DNA from: Mycoplasmatota bacterium | GTDB taxonomy: Bacteria > Bacillota_I > Bacilli_A > Acholeplasmatales > Acholeplasmataceae | DNA: 64,000 bases | NCBI GenBank assembly: GCA_018622495.1 | Contig: CP076021.1 | Coordinates: forward strand, 744,001 to 808,000 | Direction: 5' to 3' | Part shown: positions 45,132 to 54,190 of the stretch, one piece after another | How the letters are laid out: each line of letters begins with the position of its first letter | Position numbering within the stretch: position 1 is the first letter of the stretch | Program-made: the position numbers and the translations under genes | Notes under the pieces: generated by a model | What the model was told of the DNA's origin: nothing | The model's input: only the letters and a program-made list of their open reading frames with translations | Databases searched by the model: none

Positions 45132-47109
45132 GATCGAAAAACATGTAAATATGTCTTTTACAGGTTCTAATGTATTAGCACAAATTCAGGATAATAGTAC
45201 ACCTAATATTGACTTATTAGTTAGAGAATCTATACAAAATAGTGCTGATGCAATACTAGATAATAAAGAATTTGCAAGAATAAATTATAAAGTTGGAGAA
45301 TTTGACACTGAACTATTCAAAAATATGTTTAGAAAATTTGAATACATAGATGAAAACAAACTTGATAATTATGGAAAATATTTGAGTATTTCTGATGAAA
45401 ATACCACTGGACTACTTGGCGATCATAAAAAGTCAAAAAACAAACCTCAAAATTTATATAATTTAGTTTACGATATTATGAATCAAACCGGAAAGAAAAG
45501 TGATGCTGGTGGTTCTTGGGGGATAGGGAAATCAGTCTACTATAGATTTGGTAGGGGATTTTGTATCTATTATTCAAGAACACTAGAAAACAATGAGTTT
45601 ATAGATAAATTAGCAATAGTTTTTATAGAAGATGAAAATAACGAAAATAACATCATTATAAATAACAATAATCGAGGAATTGCATTTTTTGGTGATATTG
45701 ATTACAATAGTGAAAATGAACCACCAATGCCAATATATGATAGGAATGAAATTAGAGAAATATTGAGTATTTTCAAACAAGATTTATACGAAAATGAAGT
45801 CACTGGTACTGTAGTAATTATTCCGTATTTAAATGAGAAAAAATTTTTAAAGAAACTTAATGATGAAGAAAATTATTGGTGGAAAAACGATTTTAGTAAA
45901 ACTATAGAAATTGCTATTCAAAGATGGTATTTTCCGCGATTACAAAACAAAAAATTTAAAGGTAAATATATTATTGTTGGTATTGATGATGAACCTGTCA
46001 AATTAAATCATTTTTTTGGCCAATTACAAAAAATGTACAATGGAGATGATGAAAAATCATATCATCGAAAAATAAGAAGTAAAAATCCAAAAATTGATCT
46101 TGGAGATTTATATATAAGGAAATTTGAATCAAGTGAATTGTTTATGAATAAACCTTATTCATATCCTGATCCGCTTACAATGCTTGATTTATTTAATGAA
46201 AGAGATGATTCCCTTCCAATTATTGGATTAACTAGATCTTCAGGAATGATAACTTCGTATGATAGTAAATTTAGAAACGCATCATTAAATGATAATGAAT
46301 ATTTAATAGGTATTTTCAAATTAGACAAAGAGGAAAAATATCAAAATGAAAGACTTGAAGAATACATAAGAGCAACTGAAAAAGCTAACCATAAAGATTG
46401 GCAAGATGCAAATGTTGAAAAGTTCCCTCAATTATCTGATAAGACTCCAGTAAGAAAAATATTCGGACAAATAAATTCTGTTATAATGTCAAAATATAAA
46501 ATTTCAGAAGTTGAAATTAATGATAGTTCGGACTCTAAATTAAGAAAAATTTTAGGTAAGTTGTTGATGCCACCTTCAGGTTTTGGGGATGGTGCAGATG
46601 TTGGTCGTAAAAAGCCGGGGGAAAATAAACCTAAAGCGACAAAAAAGAAAAAATCAGTGATCTTGCAACTTGGATTTGAAAATGGTAGATTATTATTTCA
46701 AACAAGTACTTATTTAGAAGAAAGTGACAAGATAGATTTTGTTTTTAAAATCAAATCCGGAGCAAAAACTTATAGTTTTGTTGAGTGGATAAATATGGGG
46801 TTTGAACTTCCATGCAAGCTATACGATATGAGTTTAAGTGGTTTAGTAATTGGAAAAGAAAAAATAAAGGGAAGTAAAAAAATATTGTTTGAGACTAAAA
46901 TGGGAGATAAATTACTCGCTAAATCTTTGAAAATACAATTCCTTAAAACATTATCTGGTATCCCTTATGGTATTTCAATGACGAATGTTAATATTGAAGA
47001 TGAAGTTATCAAAATTATTTTCACAGTAAGTGTTGAACCTTTGGATTCTACATATAGTATCTCAATAGATTCATCTATAAAAAAAGATTTAGAAGGTGAA
47101 TATAAATGA
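45121..47109 (+). CDS. MORC/MutL-type GHKL ATPase
   Basis: 662 residues. Motif I is LLVRESIQNSADAILD (the N-box asparagine and catalytic glutamate), motif II ISDENTTGLLG and motif III GGSWGIGKSVYYRFG near residues 129-143, with TGTVVIIPYL after that. This is the Bergerat fold of the MORC/MutL group found in restriction clusters; these dimerise on ATP and probably clamp DNA. A lysine-rich linker (GENKPKATKKKKSV, about 500-520) separates a beta-rich C-terminal domain. It overlaps both neighbours. Confidence 0.85.
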   Translation: MKCKIEKHVNMSFTGSNVLAQIQDNSTPNIDLLVRESIQNSADAILDNKEFARINYKVGEFDTELFKNMFRKFEYIDENKLDNYGKYLSISDENTTGLLGDHKKSKNKPQNLYNLVYDIMNQTGKKSDAGGSWGIGKSVYYRFGRGFCIYYSRTLENNEFIDKLAIVFIEDENNENNIIINNNNRGIAFFGDIDYNSENEPPMPIYDRNEIREILSIFKQDLYENEVTGTVVIIPYLNEKKFLKKLNDEENYWWKNDFSKTIEIAIQRWYFPRLQNKKFKGKYIIVGIDDEPVKLNHFFGQLQKMYNGDDEKSYHRKIRSKNPKIDLGDLYIRKFESSELFMNKPYSYPDPLTMLDLFNERDDSLPIIGLTRSSGMITSYDSKFRNASLNDNEYLIGIFKLDKEEKYQNERLEEYIRATEKANHKDWQDANVEKFPQLSDKTPVRKIFGQINSVIMSKYKISEVEINDSSDSKLRKILGKLLMPPSGFGDGADVGRKKPGENKPKATKKKKSVILQLGFENGRLLFQTSTYLEESDKIDFVFKIKSGAKTYSFVEWINMGFELPCKLYDMSLSGLVIGKEKIKGSKKILFETKMGDKLLAKSLKIQFLKTLSGIPYGISMTNVNIEDEVIKIIFTVSVEPLDSTYSISIDSSIKKDLEGEYK

Positions 47110-48062
47110 AAACCTTTAACTTTTATGAAACAATAAATGATGAAAAATATTTAATAAACGGAATATCCTGTGTTGCAGATACGCTAAAGATCGAAATAAA
47201 TAAAGAATTTTATGATTTTATCAATGATAAAAAAATAATTATAAACGAAAATAGTGTTTTAGGCATAGATGATAATATTACATTTACATTAGATGATCCT
47301 AATGGGATTTGGGAATCAAATAAAGTAACTTTAAATTTAAATATTAAAATTAATTCAATTAGAAACCTTTTTGGAGAAACATGTTATGTTTATAAAGATG
47401 CAATTTTAGGAATTGGTGTAGAATATAAATCTAAAATGTCCAGAATTAGAGAAGCAGTTAAGATAGCATCTTTGACAAATAAGGATATTAATCTAGATGT
47501 GACTAAAACTATTGAATTATATAATTTGAAGAGTGATATAGAATTCAAATTGATTGTTTATATTGAGGGGAAAGGTTCAATTGGAGGTTCCAAAAGTTTT
47601 GCTAATGAAATAGGATTAATTATTGCCAATTTTAATTTTTTAAAGTTGAAATTTGAAGGAGAATCTTCTTTATTTCCAATATCTCATTTTATAGAACAAA
47701 ATGGCCCTCTTTGGAAATTGGAATGTAAGTATACAGATATTTACGAAGACCAGTTTTCAGATGAAAACGTAAGAATACTTATAAATAAAGCTAATAAAAG
47801 TTATCAATTTATACAACAAGGCAATTCAAACTATAATCCATCATTTTTATCTGAAGTTCTATCATCTGCAGTAGCAACACTAATAGCTAATATTTTAAGA
47901 GATGAAAATGATAAAATATATTTTGAAAAAGCAAATTCGGAAAACAGTATTTTAAGCTTATTAAGGTATTTTCAGGAAAAATTAGGTTTTGATTATCGTA
48001 ATGGCTATATTAAATTATTCATCTCTGTAAAAAAATATTTTGATAAGGAGTTTAAATTATGA
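47106..48062 (+). CDS. Unknown beta-rich protein of the defence cluster
   Basis: 318 residues, not recognised. The first 180 residues are strand-rich (KVTLNLNIKINSIRNLFGET; VYKDAILGIGVEYKSKMS), followed by an alpha/beta part (ETCY, FLKLKFEGESSLFPISHFIE) and a helical C-terminus (LSSAVATLIANILRDENDKI; SILSLLRYFQEKLGF). No catalytic motif is evident. It overlaps the GHKL gene and the next gene by 4 bases each (ATGA), so it is probably produced in a fixed ratio with the ATPase and may be its partner. Confidence 0.65.
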   Translation: MKTFNFYETINDEKYLINGISCVADTLKIEINKEFYDFINDKKIIINENSVLGIDDNITFTLDDPNGIWESNKVTLNLNIKINSIRNLFGETCYVYKDAILGIGVEYKSKMSRIREAVKIASLTNKDINLDVTKTIELYNLKSDIEFKLIVYIEGKGSIGGSKSFANEIGLIIANFNFLKLKFEGESSLFPISHFIEQNGPLWKLECKYTDIYEDQFSDENVRILINKANKSYQFIQQGNSNYNPSFLSEVLSSAVATLIANILRDENDKIYFEKANSENSILSLLRYFQEKLGFDYRNGYIKLFISVKKYFDKEFKL

Positions 48063-48769
48063 CAATCAGAACATTAAAAAAAGAACATTCAGAAAAGCAT
48101 CTAAGAAAGTTTATTGAATCACCGAAAGATTTTTTTGAAAATTTGTCAAATGACTATATCAAAATAAGAAATGAACTGAAAGATTTGTATCTTAATTCAT
48201 GCGAATTTAGAGACTCAGGTAAATTAAATCAGTATCAAACTGATTTATCGTTTGCACTTAAAATTTATAAATACTTTAATGATTATTCATGGTTTGATGT
48301 AACACGTGCATCTGATTATGGCTTTTGGAGATATATATGCGTACAAGTAGTACCAGATATTATTCAAGATAGACATGGAATCAATGATTACTCATATTAT
48401 TATTCGAAAAATGTAAGAATATATTTACCTGCAATGTGGTGGTATATACATATGTCATATCAGGGGGATATAAATAAGACGAAAGTTACTTTAAGTGGTT
48501 TGAATACTGATTATATCTTACAACTAGTCGAGAGACCAGGTAAGGACGGTTTATATGTTTCGATTTCTAGATTAATAATGTATTATATTGGTATTTTACC
48601 AAAAAATATATTAGAAAATAAAATTGACAATAAGAATTTACTTAGAAGAGTTTTAATACAAAATACTTCAAGGATGAATAATTATAATTTAATATTTGAT
48701 CATAATGAAGATTTTTATGTTCAAACATTGTTTTTGAAATGTGGTGTAAAGGTGAAAGATTATGAATGA
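48059..48769 (+). CDS. Unknown protein of the defence cluster (possibly DUF6339-like)
   Basis: 236 residues, mainly helical. Distinctive conserved-looking blocks are SWFDVTRASDYGFWRYICVQVVPDIIQDRH, shown here in parts as DYGFWRYICVQVVPDI, then RIYLPAMWWYIHMSY. The FWRY...VPDI and WWY pattern recalls the DUF6339 family described around defence genes, but I cannot confirm it. There is no nuclease motif. It overlaps both neighbours, by 4 and 8 bases. Confidence 0.6.
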   Translation: MTIRTLKKEHSEKHLRKFIESPKDFFENLSNDYIKIRNELKDLYLNSCEFRDSGKLNQYQTDLSFALKIYKYFNDYSWFDVTRASDYGFWRYICVQVVPDIIQDRHGINDYSYYYSKNVRIYLPAMWWYIHMSYQGDINKTKVTLSGLNTDYILQLVERPGKDGLYVSISRLIMYYIGILPKNILENKIDNKNLLRRVLIQNTSRMNNYNLIFDHNEDFYVQTLFLKCGVKVKDYE

Positions 48770-49661
48770 TTTGAGAAGCGAACTAATAAGTTTGGAAATG
48801 TTGCCAAAAAACATGATAAAAAATATTTCGTCAAGGAATGGACAATATAAGACTTTTATTGCTAAAGATGTTAATACTTATGGTGTAGCTATTATGAATC
48901 CAAACAATAACATAGTAAACGAAAAATTTTTGAATGTATACATAAAGAATATGGAGTTTACAATTTCGGATATGACGCTTCCTGTTTTGTATTTGTTTAC
49001 TAATAACGATATTGAAATAATACATTTTGTGTTTTTAGCAGAAAGTTTTTTGGAAATTTCAAATGAAAATACAATTATTGAAGAACCATTACTTTGGATT
49101 GAGCAATGGAAAAATATGCTTGGTGATTCAAAAAAACGGTATAAGGTATATGATGTTATAGGAGAATTAATCACTTTAAATTATTGCTTAGAGAAAAAAC
49201 AAGAAGTACATTGGCAAGCTTCACAAATGGGTGTTCATGATATCGAAAGTGAGCATGAAAGTATAGAAGTTAAATCAAGTATAAAAAGAAGTGAAACGAG
49301 AATAACGATAAATAGCGCTTTTCAATTGTTCAGTGAAAAACAAGAATTTTTGTATTATTGTAGATTTGAAAGTAATCCAATGGGTACATATAGTATTAAT
49401 TCACTGTCTAAAAAAATAGCTGAAGCAGGTTATAATATAGATAAATTAGAAATGGAATTGTCTAAGCTGGGTTATCCTAAAGGAATAAGCACTAGAGAAA
49501 ATAGTTTTAATTTGATAGAATTTAGAAAATATAAAATAGAAAAAGAAACATTTCCTCAAATATCATTAGAAAAAATCAATGAATTATCACCAAAAAAAAA
49601 TATAGTATCATATACTATTGAGTTAGATTTATCGGGGATTCAGTATAAAAACATTATTTAA
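48762..49661 (+). CDS. PD-(D/E)XK restriction-type nuclease (DUF4420/PF14390-like)
   Basis: 299 residues. The nuclease core is visible: DVIGELITLNYCLEK supplies the early glutamate helix (about 128-142), HWQASQMGVHDIE the catalytic aspartate (about D158), and IEVKSSIKRSETRITIN the E-x-K pair (about E168/K170). This is the arrangement of the PD-(D/E)XK motif family PF14390, often encoded beside Z1 and MORC genes. It is the likely DNA-cleaving subunit of the cluster. The two methylases follow directly. Confidence 0.78.
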   Translation: MNDLRSELISLEMLPKNMIKNISSRNGQYKTFIAKDVNTYGVAIMNPNNNIVNEKFLNVYIKNMEFTISDMTLPVLYLFTNNDIEIIHFVFLAESFLEISNENTIIEEPLLWIEQWKNMLGDSKKRYKVYDVIGELITLNYCLEKKQEVHWQASQMGVHDIESEHESIEVKSSIKRSETRITINSAFQLFSEKQEFLYYCRFESNPMGTYSINSLSKKIAEAGYNIDKLEMELSKLGYPKGISTRENSFNLIEFRKYKIEKETFPQISLEKINELSPKKNIVSYTIELDLSGIQYKNII

Positions 49662-49675
49662 TTAAGAGGGTATGT

Positions 49676-50767
49676 ATGATGAAATTAGCAACAGTATTTA
49701 GTGGTGTAGGTGCTATCGAGCAAGCACTACTAAAAAAGAATATTAAACATGATATAATATTTGCCTGTGACAATGGAGAGAGATATATAGATGTTGATGA
49801 GCAAGAAATCCTTAATAAAACTGAGAGTATGACTGAATTTGAAAAACAATCTTATATAAAAGAGATCTATGATGAGACAGGAAAACCTAATTATGTAAAA
49901 AAGACATATTTTTTAAATTATAAGGTTAAAGAAGAAAATTGGTATGAAGATATAAGATTTATCAATGGGGATATATATAAAAACCAGGTAGATTTATTTG
50001 TTGGTGGAAGTCCTTGTCAAAGTTTTTCTCTTATGGGGAAAAGAGGAGGATTAGAGGATACTAGAGGTACGCTATTCTATAATTATGCAAATTTGATAAA
50101 ACAAATTCAACCTAAAGTATTCGTTTTTGAAAATGTACTTGGTATTCTATCGCATGATGGGAAAAACACGTGGCAAACAATAGAAGGAGTATTTGAAGCT
50201 CTTGGTTATAAAATCTTTGGACCAAAGACTTTAAATGCAGTTGATTTTGGAATACCTCAAAACAGAAAAAGAGTCTTTGTTGTGGGATTTAAAAATAAAA
50301 ATGTTGAATTTAAATTTCCTACTGGAAACAAAGAGATTTTGCATATGTCAAACTTTTTTCATGAAAAAAAAAGAATACCAGCAAAACACTATCTAGGAGA
50401 AAAAGGATTTAAGTTTGTTACTAGCCCTAAATATAGAGGTCGTGCTAGAGTGAATAGAGACATCATTCGTACACAAAAGGCGAATCAACAGTTCAACTGG
50501 AATGGAGATTTTATATTTGAACCTCTTGAAAAAGTTGAAATGGATGCAGAGATTATGGGACGAGCTTATGTAGGAAAATTTAATGGTGAAAAAGGTGTGA
50601 TTAGACAAATGACACATAGAGAATGCTTTAATTTAATGGGGTTTCCTAAAACATTTAAAATAGATGTACCAAATATTCAAGCCTATAGACAAGCTGGGAA
50701 TTCCATTGTTGTGAATGTATTAGAAGCCATAGTTGAAGAAATAATGAAAGTTGTTGATTTTAAATGA
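49676..50767 (+). CDS. C5-cytosine DNA methyltransferase 1
   Basis: About 363 residues. Motif I ATVFSGVGAIEQALL, motif IV GGSPCQSFSLMGKRGGLEDTRG with the catalytic cysteine near 113, motif VI FVFENVLGIL, motif VIII PQNRKRVFVVGF, and motifs IX-X RECFNLMGFPKTF/RQAGNSIVVNV are all present. Between motifs I and IV there is an insert of about 60 residues (EILNKTESMTEFEKQSYIKE and following) shared with methylase 2. Start ATG 49676 or 49679; AGAGGG spacing favours 49679. It should protect host DNA from the cluster's nuclease. The stop overlaps methylase 2. Confidence 0.93.
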   Translation: MMKLATVFSGVGAIEQALLKKNIKHDIIFACDNGERYIDVDEQEILNKTESMTEFEKQSYIKEIYDETGKPNYVKKTYFLNYKVKEENWYEDIRFINGDIYKNQVDLFVGGSPCQSFSLMGKRGGLEDTRGTLFYNYANLIKQIQPKVFVFENVLGILSHDGKNTWQTIEGVFEALGYKIFGPKTLNAVDFGIPQNRKRVFVVGFKNKNVEFKFPTGNKEILHMSNFFHEKKRIPAKHYLGEKGFKFVTSPKYRGRARVNRDIIRTQKANQQFNWNGDFIFEPLEKVEMDAEIMGRAYVGKFNGEKGVIRQMTHRECFNLMGFPKTFKIDVPNIQAYRQAGNSIVVNVLEAIVEEIMKVVDFK

Positions 50768-51876
50768 AAAAAATTAAATTAGCAACTGTATTTAGTGGCA
50801 TCGGATCACCAGAGTTTGCACTAAGGAGATTAAATATTCCGCATGAATCAATATTTGCTTGTGATAATGGAAATAGAATGATACAATATGATGAAGATTC
50901 TATTAAAAAGCAATTAAATACATTTGAAACTATTGATGAAAAAATAGAATTTGTTGAAAATGTATACAAAAATTCAACAAGAAAAACTAATTTTGTTCAG
51001 CAATCTTATTTAGCAAATTATGGAGAAAACACAAAATATTTTTTTCAAGATATTAAATTTATTGATGGTAAAGATTTTATCAATAAAATAGATTTATTTA
51101 TTGGAGGAAGTCCTTGTCAAAGTTTTTCTACTGTTGGTCATGGTTTAGGTTTAGATGATGCACGTGGAACTTTATTTTATGATTTTGCTAGACTTGTAAA
51201 AGAGATAAAACCAAAGGTGTTTATTTATGAAAATGTTAGAGGTTTATATACACATGATAAAAAAAACACATGGGATATTATTACTGGAATTTTTGAAAAT
51301 TCTTTAAGTGAATACACTATTAGTCATACTATTCTGAACTCTTTAGATTACGGAATCCCACAAAATAGAAGAAGAATATTCGTAGTAGGTGTCTTAGGAA
51401 ATAAAAAATATAAGTTTCCTTCACCAATCCCACTTAAGTTTAATCTGAATGATTTTAGAATTGAAAATTGTAGTTTAGGTAATTTTAGTAGCAATAAAAA
51501 AGGCGATATTATTATTAGAAGAATTCCCGGAAAAGTCGATTCTAAATATACTCTATCTCCAAGTGTTAAGAAATATGTAATGTCTTCAGGAACAAAGTCT
51601 TTTTACATTAAACCTAAAATAGATTTAGAAATAGCTAGACCTATTCTTGCTACCATGGGTAATAAACATCGTGCAGGAGTAGATAATTATTTTTCCCTTG
51701 GCAATGGAGATATAAGAATGTTGACAGAAAATGAAGCTTTAAGATTAATGGGTTTCACGGATGATTTCAAGGTTGTAGTTTCAAAAAATCAAATGTATCA
51801 TCAAGCTGGAAATAGTATTGTCGTTGATGTAATGATGGCAATGATTAAAGAATTAAAAATACAAGAATTAATATAA
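50764..51876 (+). CDS. C5-cytosine DNA methyltransferase 2
   Basis: 370 residues, paralogous to the gene before it: ATVFSGIGSPEFALRRL, GGSPCQSFSTVGHGLGLDDARG (C118), FIYENVRGLYTHDKKNTW, PQNRRRIFVVGV and RLMGFTDDF/HQAGNSIVVDV. It has the same insert after motif I. The target-recognition part (about 235-310: RRIPGKVDSKYTLSPSVKKY and after) is clearly different from that of methylase 1, so the two probably methylate different sequences or opposite strands of an asymmetric site. The start overlaps methylase 1 by 4 bases. Confidence 0.93.
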   Translation: MKKIKLATVFSGIGSPEFALRRLNIPHESIFACDNGNRMIQYDEDSIKKQLNTFETIDEKIEFVENVYKNSTRKTNFVQQSYLANYGENTKYFFQDIKFIDGKDFINKIDLFIGGSPCQSFSTVGHGLGLDDARGTLFYDFARLVKEIKPKVFIYENVRGLYTHDKKNTWDIITGIFENSLSEYTISHTILNSLDYGIPQNRRRIFVVGVLGNKKYKFPSPIPLKFNLNDFRIENCSLGNFSSNKKGDIIIRRIPGKVDSKYTLSPSVKKYVMSSGTKSFYIKPKIDLEIARPILATMGNKHRAGVDNYFSLGNGDIRMLTENEALRLMGFTDDFKVVVSKNQMYHQAGNSIVVDVMMAMIKELKIQELI

Positions 51877-51892
51877 TTGAGGAGATTTAAGA

Positions 51893-52495
51893 ATGAAAAT
51901 ATCAGTAGGCGGCATGATCGCATCAGGAAAATCAACACTAGTCAAAAGACTAGGAGAAGCATTAGACTTACCAGTAATGGAAGAATTTGAAAAAGATGAT
52001 GAGGTATTCAACACATTGCTTGGATGGCTATATGAACAAAAAGACAACGTAGAAATGTTGCTTCAAATATATTTTATTCATAATCATTGGTTAAATCAAA
52101 AGAAATATGACAATGATTTCATTGTCGATAGAGATTTAATTGAACATTGGCTATTTGCACAACACAATCTGCAAAAAATGCCAACCATCATGAATATGTA
52201 TAATGGCGTATTTCATGCATATATGAATCAAATAAAAAAAGCTGATCTTTATATCATTTTAGATGTAGATTGGAATAGTTTTAAAGAACGTGTGTTATCT
52301 AGAGGTAGAGAACAAGAAATTGAGAACTTTGATAAAAATGAAGCATACTTTAGAAGTCTAATTTCAGATTATGTACCAAAAGTAGAAGCGCAATGTCGTG
52401 TATATGATGTACCTCATATTATTTTAAATACATCAGGTAAAACTGAAGATGAAGTCTTCGAATTAGCTTTAAAAGAAATTGATAAGATAAAATAA
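51893..52495 (+). CDS. Deoxynucleoside kinase (dAdo/dGuo kinase type)
   Basis: 200 residues. P-loop GGMIASGKSTLVKRL, the VDRDLIEHWLFAQHNL block with the catalytic and ERS-like residues, and the lid RGREQEIENF. It salvages deoxynucleosides to dNMPs, typical for organisms with limited nucleotide synthesis. It is a housekeeping gene 16 bases after the defence cluster, with AGGAG before ATG. It marks the right border of the accessory genes. Confidence 0.88.
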   Translation: MKISVGGMIASGKSTLVKRLGEALDLPVMEEFEKDDEVFNTLLGWLYEQKDNVEMLLQIYFIHNHWLNQKKYDNDFIVDRDLIEHWLFAQHNLQKMPTIMNMYNGVFHAYMNQIKKADLYIILDVDWNSFKERVLSRGREQEIENFDKNEAYFRSLISDYVPKVEAQCRVYDVPHIILNTSGKTEDEVFELALKEIDKIK

Positions 52496-52530
52496 TACAA
52501 GGGTCTGTAAATAAATAAAAGCCCATAAAC

Positions 52531-52563
52531 AAAAACTGGATCTCGTTAGAGACCCAGTTTTTT
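52531..52563 (+). terminator. Terminator in the left end of the IS1182-type element
   Basis: AAAACTGG-TCTC / GAGA-CCAGTTTT stem with a GTTA loop and one mismatch pair, then T6. It ends transcripts arriving from the kinase gene before they enter the transposase gene. TATAAT at 52566 follows directly and probably drives the transposase. Confidence 0.7.
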
Positions 52564-52577
52564 GGTATAATTGAAGT

Positions 52578-54078
52578 ATGAAAAGCACTCAATTAACACA
52601 TAATTATTTTAACGCAAAACAATTAAAATTACCACTATCTTTAGACATTTTAATACCTTTTGATAGTGAAGTGAGAACATTTGACGAAGTATTTTCAAAA
52701 TTGGAGGTAGGGAAATACTTAAAAACCGAAAAAGATCCAAGAGGAAGAATCGGATATCATAAAGTCAACATGTTAAAATTGATATTGTTTTGTCGAGATG
52801 GAAAAAATTCAAAGTTTAAGAGCGATGGAAAAAGCTGCAAGACATGATATTAGAATCATGTGGCTAACAGATGAACTTAAACCAAGTCATCAAGCGATTA
52901 AAGATTTCATCGACAGACATTTAGTTGAAGGTATCAAAGACATCTTCTATGAACTTTCAAAATATCTCGTTGACAAAGAAAACATCAATACTGATATCAT
53001 ATATATTGATGGAACAAAAATAGAATCAAGTGCGAACAAATATACATTTGTATGGAAAAAATCAATCCTCAAGTTTAGAGATAAACTATATAAGAAAATA
53101 ACAAAAACGCTTAAAACACTTAATGATCGTTATCAATTAGAAGGCATCTACTTTCCAATTGATGAAAGCTATGAGCTATCATATTTAGAACGTATCAAGA
53201 GATTTTTAGAAAAAGAGATTCATAAACATTCAATTAAATTTGTTTATGGTAAAGGAAGACGAAAAACAGCATTACAAAGAGATCATGAACACATTGATAC
53301 GTATATAGAGAAATTAAAACAATACACCAAAGACTTAAAGATTATGGGTAATGATAGAAACTCATATGCAAAAACAGATGTAGACGCTACATTTATGCAT
53401 ATGAAAGAAGATCATATGAGAAATAGTCAATTAAAACCAGGCTATAACATTCAAATCGGTGTATCAGATGAATATATATGTCATCTTGATATATTTAGTG
53501 AACGCAGTGATTATAAAACACTGATACCCTTTTTAGAAGGATATAAAGATAGATATGGTTATTATCCAACCTATCCAGTAGCAGATGCTGGATATGGTGG
53601 GCTAATGAATTATCGGTATTTGAAGTTTAATGATATGAAACTTTATCAAAAATATGGGATGTATAGTAAAGATACGCATGACAAGAAACGTATCAATGAT
53701 CCATATTTCACGCATAAACTTATAAAAAATGGTGATGATTATGTGGGTACCAATGGTGATAGACTTAAATACCTTTATAAAAATAATAGGGGCAACGATG
53801 TCTATCTTCTACCAAGCGGTAAACGTAAAGAGATAAACAAAGAAAATATAGGTTATCAAAAAGAAGTTATTAAAAATCTATCATCACCATTAGGTATAGA
53901 ACTTCGCATGCAAAGATCGATACAAGTTGAAGGTGCATTTGGTGTACTTAAAACTGCATTTGGATTTAGAAGATTTAGAAGACGACATACTCAAAATGTA
54001 AGATTAGAGTTATTTTTGGTAGCCATAGGGTATAATCTATCAAAATATCACAATAAAAGGTATAGAATTACACATTAG
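52578..54078 (+). pseudogene. IS1182-family transposase, frameshifted
   Basis: The N-terminal frame (LTHNYFNAKQLKLPLSLDIL ... RIGYHKVNMLKLILFC) is the DUF772-like domain of IS1182 transposases. It leaves frame near 52790, and the next frame continues MEKIQSLRAMEKAARHDIRI and covers the DDE domain: TDIIYIDGTKIESSANKY, PVADAGYGGLMNYRYL and IQVEGAFGVLKTAFGFRRFR. A single indel splits it. The C-terminal frame is long and undisturbed, so the damage may be recent. Confidence 0.85.
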
Positions 54079-54096
54079 ATATCCACAAAAAAGCAT

Positions 54097-54118
54097 AAGA
54101 TTTATAGAAATCTTTTTT
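54097..54118 (+). terminator. Terminator after the IS1182-type transposase
   Basis: AAGATTT ATAG AAATCTT with T-run, about 20 bases after the transposase stop. Confidence 0.6.
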
Positions 54119-54166
54119 GAATATGCCTAAAAACAGGTGTTTTTTTATATTTATCCACATTAGATA

Positions 54167-54190
54167 AAAGAAAAAGGACCGATAGGTCCA
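54167..54190 (-). terminator. Terminator in the right end of the IS1182-type element (minus strand)
   Basis: GGACC TATC GGTCC on the minus strand followed by TTTTTC. It would stop minus-strand transcription entering the element from the right. Confidence 0.5.

Larger units (their letters stand above)
41872..51876 (+). other. Eight-gene MORC/Z1/PD-(D/E)XK/double-C5-methylase defence cluster
   Basis: Eight plus-strand genes with gaps of at most 17 bases, mostly overlapping: unknown (168 aa), Z1 helicase, GHKL ATPase, unknown (318 aa), unknown (236 aa), PD-(D/E)XK nuclease, C5 methylase 1, C5 methylase 2. Comparative genomics (Iyer, Abhiman and Aravind on MutL homologues in restriction-modification systems and MORC origins) links Z1 helicases, MORC/MutL-type ATPases, restriction-fold nucleases and cytosine methylases in mobile operons. 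That grouping is what is seen here. The cluster sits between queH and a deoxynucleoside kinase gene, with no integrase or flanking repeats visible and no promoter of its own recognised. Confidence 0.8.

Noticed and set aside
45121-47109. GHKL gene as a second mutL
   Set aside because: It lacks the MutL linker and DQHA endonuclease motif and sits with Z1 and nuclease genes; the real mutL is at 19660.
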